From Larix sibirica (Eukaryota > Streptophyta > Pinopsida > Pinales > Pinaceae), in NCBI GenBank assembly GCA_004151065.3, contig NWUY0300000859.1:53980-66392 (forward strand): a stretch of DNA of 12,413 bases, given 5' to 3'. A program made the translations under genes and the position numbers. The notes beneath the pieces are model-generated. The model worked only from the letters and a program-made list of their open reading frames with translations, was not told the DNA's origin and did not search any database. This document shows, in pieces, positions 8,006 to 12,413 of the stretch; within the stretch, counting starts at the first letter, position 1; each line of letters starts with the position of its first letter.

Positions 8006-9395
8006 TTAACATGGAAATCCATTATTTTCCTCATTGTTCATGCCTATTAGGGAGCTCATAATGAACCATTCATTTAAGGTTTTATTTTTTGGTTTTTTTC
8101 GAGAATGTTCTACTTCGGAATCTGACTGAGAGTTAGGCCATGGAGGAAAATACCAAGGCAGATGGCTCCTAACCTTTTGTGAGGAGGTGAGTTGGGATAC
8201 CCCATAAGCACTTTTCCCACGAACAGAGTAATATGCTTCTTTTTCATTGGCCCAAGGTTGAAAGTTGGGGTCAATTGAGCCTTTTGACCTTGAGGACAAT
8301 ACCCTCTTTTGCAACTTGCATCCATCCTTCATGGTCTATCAAGGATTAGGTTGTTTGAGTCTAACCTTGTGCATTCATAGTGGCGCGAGCTTCTACATTT
8401 CCAGTTTTTTCCATTAAAGGGTAGTCCTTTATTTTGAATTATGGGACTTGACTTCTGAAGCAAGTGTTCCAAGTTTGATGCATCAAACTATTTGACATAA
8501 AAATTTATTATGCATCTTGATGTGCACAAATTCATCAGATCTTTAGACAAAATTTTGATCCCACTCGGATGCACACAAATTCCTTTAGTCACATTGAGGC
8601 TAACCCTTTTTGAGGATGCAGATTGAAAAATATGGCAGGCTCATGGAATATTAGTTTTCCATTGGAAATTCCACAATTGCATCCCAGTAATTCATTCCAG
8701 ATAGGGAAATTGGGGCAGCTTTGTCCATATATAAATGACTCATGTCATTATGAGCTGATTCCTAGGGTGTTTTGACACATTTTGGAGTTGCAAGTAAGCA
8801 CTTCAGCACAATGACTTTCTTCCTTGAATGTAATTTGGATGCAAATTCATAAATTCCAACAATTGACAGAGGGCAATAGAATAGGTTCAAAGGTGTGAAA
8901 TACATCTTTCTATCATAGGTCACCCTCATTTTGCACTTCAGATGACTCCAAATTTTCCGTTTCTTATTTTTTTACAATTACTACTTCAAAGAATGGTTCA
9001 CTTTCCTCAACTTTATGATCTTCTAATGGTTTAAATTCCACATTTTATTATTTTTATTTCCAACTATGTTTATCTAGTGAATGGAAAGTGTGTCCCCCAT
9101 CTCAGCAACATTATAACACTTGGCAAAAATTCCACTTGAAATGCAAGATGATGTCAAAACATCTTTTGGACTGTAGAACCCATAGAAATATTTCTGCAGG
9201 TTATCTAATCTTCTTGTGGTATTAGCCTGACATAGAGACAGACTACTGCTGCTTGGACTTGAGAAACACGTGCCTCTAATACCTTGGATGTCATCACACA
9301 ATCTAACAGATCTGGGAATGCACTTTTTTTCTGAAGATGAAATAGGCTGGAACAATCCATCTCCAATTGTTGCTGGTGCTAGGATTTGGACATTA
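8006..9395 (-). pseudogene. Possible decayed minus-strand coding region of unknown family
   Basis: I do not recognise the product. Reading the minus strand from high to low coordinates, a frame of about 105 codons is open at 9395-9074 (Ser-rich, with NLQKYFYGFYSPKDVL). Next comes a stretch at about 9030-8740 with a few stops but protein-like composition (EFKPLEDHKVEESEPFFEVV and, further on, a Cys-containing part), then DMSHLYMDKAAPISLSG near 8745, and finally a 108-codon frame at 8332-8006 (IDPNFQPWANEKEAYYSVRG, then SHLPWYFPPWPNSQSDSEVE). The pieces lie in different frames and no catalytic or zinc-knuckle motif is visible. A gag or spacer region of an old retroelement, or an old host gene, are both possible. 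The collinearity is an inference. Confidence 0.3.
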
Positions 9396-10426
9396 ATTTA
9401 TATGGTAAAATTAGCTATATTAGAGACCATGGCTTAATGATGAAAATCATCTAGGTAGTAGCACCATTCCCTTTGAATTTCAAAGTGACGCCTATATTTG
9501 GTTTCCATGGTATTTGAAATTCCTATATCAATAGCCCAATTACTAATAGATGCTCATCTTCTTCCTTTTGCAGATGGCCCCCTTCAAATTTGAACACTTC
9601 CTTTGTTTATGAAATCTCTTCTAGAATATGAATCGATAGTTATATCCAATAAGCTTATGCATCTTCCTTTGCATCCTTCCTAATCTAAGCATAGGATATA
9701 CGCCTACTCCCTTGACGTCCATGCCTTCCTCTGCCACTTCCAACTATTCTTTCCCAAGAGATAGGGGGAATCTTAGAAGGTTCCTCTGAAGGGGAGTGTT
9801 AGTAAGTTCCACACACTAGCAAGCCTCTAGAATCTTCGAAAGGAGATGAGAACACTAGACCATGACTATGGGAACTTTCACCTTTTCCTTATTAGAACAT
9901 TTAGGATCATGCTCATGTTGGCTATTTATCTTTATTTGTTTTCATAATATTGTTGTTATGTGCATGTCTTTATAAAAAAATAAAATTTCTATTAAAGCAC
10001 AACATTTCTCATTCCTGGTTGCAAAGTTCAAACATATCCTATGTATTGTTCTGTGGGAAAGCAATGTCAATTCAGTTGGACCAAGGTTTCTGAACAAGGG
10101 AAAGTGTCGTAAGTGAACCTCTACGTTAATATAGCATTTTAACATATCCTATATGTTCTACTTGATGTTGATTTATAAAAGACATCGATTAAAATTTTAT
10201 TTTATTTGCTCAATCTCCATCATGTTTTAATAATATGCATTTCAGGAAATTTGCTTACTCCATCTTGAAGTTGTCAATCAAACTTTTTTATTTTGTCTTA
10301 GTTGTATTTGAAAAGGGGACAGGGGTACATCCAAGTGCTCAAAACATTTTTGAAACGGGGACTGGCACCTAAGAAGGTGTTGATGTATTTTTTGAAACGT
10401 TAGTTACAAATTATTTATGTTTACAG
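9396..10426. other. AT-rich probable intron sequence ahead of the coiled-coil exon
   Basis: No open frame is convincing. The minus-strand frame at 9942-10145 is short and unsupported. Pyrimidine-rich, T-rich DNA leads into the acceptor at 10421-10426 (ttacag). If the exon beginning at 10427 is expressed, this is the 3' part of its last intron. A short echo (tttttgaaacg) occurs at about 10346 and 10389. Confidence 0.45.
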
Positions 10427-10801
10427 ATAACAAAACTGAGGCGAGAGCTGGAAGAGATGAAACAATCTTTGGATGAAGCAAATAACAAATTAAAGTCTAA
10501 AGAAGAAATGGCAGCTGCTGCTATGGCTGCCCGTGATACAGCAGAAAAATCATTGCATTTGGCAGATGCGAGATCTTCTCGTCTAAGGGCAAGGGTAGAG
10601 GAATTGACTGGACAGTTAGAAGAGCTAGATGGTGGGGATGAGCAGCAGAATATTAGAAAAATGCGATATGCATGTTGGCCGTTGCAGTGGCTTCCCATTG
10701 GTATGCTTGGAACTTACATTGGATCTGACAGAGATGAAAATAACAATTCAGCTGATGTGGAGCTTTCTGACCCTCTTCTTCAAAGTGGCCGATCAACTTG
10801 A
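10427..10801 (+). CDS. Terminal exon of a coiled-coil protein
   Basis: An undamaged exon of 124 codons ends in TGA at 10799-10801. It begins in phase 0 after ttatttatgtttacag, a good plant acceptor. I chose the splice site as the exon edge rather than the ATG at 10457 because the coiled coil is already under way before it (ITKLRRELEEMKQSLDEANN). Residues 1-65 are charged, heptad-like helix with an Ala-rich stretch (EEMAAAAMAARDTAEKSLHL) and RVEELTGQLEEL. Then come a Trp-containing hydrophobic patch (CWPLQWLPIGMLGTYIG), an acidic, Asn-rich linker and the tail DPLLQSGRST. I cannot name the gene. The fold suggests a scaffold, cytoskeletal or trafficking protein, which is inference only. No stops, frameshifts or CAG>TAG damage occur, unlike everything upstream, so a functional exon is likely. 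Earlier exons were not found in the window. Confidence 0.65.
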   Translation: MTKLRRELEEMKQSLDEANNKLKSKEEMAAAAMAARDTAEKSLHLADARSSRLRARVEELTGQLEELDGGDEQQNIRKMRYACWPLQWLPIGMLGTYIGSDRDENNNSADVELSDPLLQSGRST

Positions 10802-11180
10802 AATTCGACAGCAAATTACAAGCTGTATGTGAACTCCTCAAATCAAAAAGCCTGTACAAAGTTACTTCACTAAACTTCAATAATTTGAGGGCACATTGTC
10901 CTTGTTAGAGATCATTGTTGGTTTTCGTCTCTAATGTTTTCATGTGTTTGAATCATGTATTGCTGTATGGTTCTAAAAGGCTTCATTCTATTGTTTTCAA
11001 ACTGGTAGTTGCCAAATCCTGGGAAGATCTTTTAGCAGCAGTTCTGTTCCTTGTAAATCTGGGAAGGGGTGCAAGTTGCAACCACTTTCTGAGGAAGGTT
11101 GGGAACAATATTATTTTTTAAACTAAATCTGTCAATATTTAGCAACTGGATATGGATAACTTTAAAATAAAATGGCCTTC
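10802..11180 (+). other. Probable 3' untranslated region of the coiled-coil gene
   Basis: This follows directly after the stop codon at 10801. The frame at 10915-11121 is open but composition and lack of any signature suggest it is untranslated. The extent is a guess based on the first good AATAAA at 11166; a second one lies at 11437. Confidence 0.4.
11166..11171 (+). promoter_or_regulatory. Candidate polyadenylation signal
   Basis: AATAAA about 365 bases after the coiled-coil stop codon, a plausible plant 3' UTR length, inside a T/A-rich setting. AATAAA at 11437-11442 is an alternative. In AT-rich DNA such hexamers arise by chance, so confidence is low. Confidence 0.3.
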
Positions 11181-11646
11181 ATTGCATTTGTTATTCTGGG
11201 TATGTTTTAGAGCCAAGTTGTATTTAAAGTATTGGAGGGTTTATATATGATATTTGGAGGTGATTCTATGCTTGAATAGAAGTTTAGCCTGCTTTTAGCA
11301 GGATGAAAGGGTAACTCATGAAGTTATGCATCCAAGGCATCTTTTGGGGCACAACAGGTCCGTGAATGTACCCTGCTGGTATTTTTTTGAAATTTAGTCT
11401 TTTGTCCTTCACCATCTTTATTGATCATGTATTGACAATAAAAAACAGCAATTTGGCCTTTGTTCTGTCCAAATATCTAACACAATCATTTCTTATATTG
11501 TTTTGTAATGAGAATGCCAATATATGTATGCGCATGGATTCATCAGCAGAGTCTACCAAAACTGTTTCCCAAATCGTGGTTACAAAATTTCAATAATCAA
11601 TCGAGTGCTGATACATTTAGCAAAAGGGAATAGCATGCTTTGATGT
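11181..11646. other. AT-rich sequence without a recognisable gene
   Basis: Only short open frames occur. The longest (11366-11596) is Phe/Ile/Leu-rich with no signature and is probably chance. It may contain more 3' UTR of the coiled-coil gene if the distal AATAAA at 11437 is used. Confidence 0.45.
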
Positions 11647-11762
11647 CTTGATGGTAGCTACCATTTTGACTACAAAGTCGGCATTATTGTCCAACTCTTT
11701 CATTAAGAGAGTTGGAAGAATTATTTTTAAGCTACCAATTTCCAAAATGGACATGCTTCAAG
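11647..11762. repeat. Imperfect inverted repeat able to fold into a long hairpin
   Basis: Paired blocks in mirror order are cttga (11647) with tcaag (11758), ccattttg (11661) with caaaatgg (11743), and ccaactct (11691) with agagttgg (11708), the last enclosing a 9-base loop. The stretch between the middle and inner blocks pairs poorly. A perfect 14-bp palindrome, atggtagctaccat, lies within the left arm at 11651-11664. The size and bulged stem would suit a foldback MITE or a microRNA-type precursor; I match it to no known family. Confidence 0.6.
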
Positions 11763-11812
11763 GAATATTATCATAAAAAATTGATGTATTTTTTGTTTTA
11801 AGATATTACTCT

Positions 11813-12028
11813 TTGTTTGTCATTAATGTTTGTAAGCAAAGAACCTTTTTTGGTTGTTGGAATTGCTTTAAGAAACATGCTCTGAGGAGCTGCACTAAAG
11901 ACTTCCGTTGGCTTAGAAGCCAGGCCTGGGGTATTAATTTTGCCGAAGCTGCCCAGGAATTGCATGTGACCTCATCCCTTGAACTCATGCCATACAGGTG
12001 GGGCAGACCTAATGGAAATGCAACCTAG
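11813..12028 (+). other. GC-richer open frame of unknown nature
   Basis: A 71-codon frame (CTKDFRWLRSQAWGINFAEA and onward) coincides with a local GC rise at about 11870-12010, and a donor-like acag|gtgggg sits at 11995-12003. No family is recognised and no acceptor-bounded exon is obvious. It could be a leftover exon or transposon piece just outside the LTR that begins near 12100. Confidence 0.2.
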
Positions 12029-12099
12029 ACAAAAAAACATGCTACTCTAATTTGCAAATGGATATAATGGTTATCATTCGTTATATGGTAAATAATTTT

Positions 12100-12413
12100 T
12101 GTTATGGCTTAGACATTACACCCTAGGAAACCCATTAATTTATTCTCAAGATTGAACTACCAAACCCAATATAGGCTACATCCACGGGAAGGGTTTCATC
12201 TTCCATTAATATGCAAATAGATCTCCAAGATTACATGGCATTCTCACATATACCTCACATCAAGCTCCATCGTACAATGTGTGTACAAATGACATACACA
12301 ATATGTGATGTGTGATGAATTACAATCAACACATACCTAAAAGGGTATCCTTCACCTCTCTTATATACTAAGAGGTTTGCATAAATGAATTTCCTCATCT
12401 TTATATAGAGAAT
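12100..12413 (-). mobile_element. Partial Copia-type LTR, minus orientation, cut by the window edge
   Basis: On the minus strand the order is a TATA-like tatataaag near 12400, a second (tatataag) near 12360, an R-like stretch, and then ccgtggatgtagcc (complement of 12174-12187) followed about 10-20 bases later by gtagttcaa. The GTGGATGTAGCC...GAACCACG pairing is a frequent U5 feature of plant Copia-type LTRs, so this reads as U3-R-U5 in reverse. The inner boundary is set at the TG of tgttatggc (12100), which would be the CA end of the LTR on the minus strand. No primer-binding site follows below 12100, so the flank may be host DNA and this the element's 3' LTR or a solo LTR. Confidence 0.45.

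Noticed and set aside
10411-10698. 95-codon minus-strand frame, Ser-rich
   Set aside because: Antisense shadow of the coiled-coil exon; its Ser/Ala runs mirror the Glu/Ala codons of the sense strand.
12350-12372. tcttatatacta as a Helitron 5' end (TCTMTAYTA-like)
   Set aside because: It reads better as a TATA region within the reversed LTR, and it lies far downstream of the gene-fragment cluster.
1-12413. tRNA, rRNA, CRISPR array or bacterial operon features
   Set aside because: Nothing with cloverleaf boxes, regularly spaced repeats or ribosome-binding-site-led gene strings was seen; the window is eukaryotic.

Overview
The window looks like nuclear DNA from a seed plant with a large, repeat-rich genome. 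A conifer-like genome would fit, but the sequence does not fix the species. It is AT-rich, gene-poor, and dominated by decayed elements. The recognisable host-type fragments are plant families with intact-looking plant splice junctions. A single N at 1110 marks it as draft assembly.

Layout. 1-1345: a Ty3/gypsy retrotransposon pol fragment on the + strand, entering from outside the left edge. It covers the linker before reverse transcriptase, the RT domain and the start of RNase H. It stays in one frame for about 1.2 kb but carries many in-frame stops. 1346-3534: AT-rich DNA with a perfect 40-bp tandem duplication and one GC-richer island, but no gene I recognise. 3535-4151: three exons of a reticulon-like protein, broken by a 1-base deletion. 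4760-5014: an unrecognised open frame. 5223-5858: four exons of UDP-glucuronate decarboxylase (UXS), broken by altered splice acceptors and a frameshift. 6240-6530: a GC-richer remnant that reads, across frames, like a PAP2-type lipid phosphatase. These gene pieces are all on the + strand, and the reticulon and UXS pieces keep introns. 6530-10426: mostly featureless AT-rich DNA, with a diverged direct repeat and a possible decayed minus-strand coding region (8006-9395). 10427-10801: an undamaged terminal exon of a coiled-coil protein, the only piece that looks functional. 10802-12099: probable 3' UTR and intergenic DNA with a 116-bp imperfect inverted repeat. 12100-12413: part of a Copia-type LTR in minus orientation, running off the right edge.

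Two patterns tie the window together. First, fragments of unrelated plant genes are packed within 3 kb on one strand with introns retained. That fits DNA-level gene-fragment capture by a transposon (Helitron or Pack-type) better than retrocopying. Second, the disabling changes are biased to C>T/G>A at CAG/CTG. Six retroelement stops fit CAG>TAG, and three expected pseudogene splice acceptors read CAA instead of CAG. This is what deamination of CHG-methylated cytosine would leave in silenced plant DNA. If the exon at 10427 belongs to a live gene, everything upstream may sit inside one very long intron. No genes here form an operon or an evident shared pathway.
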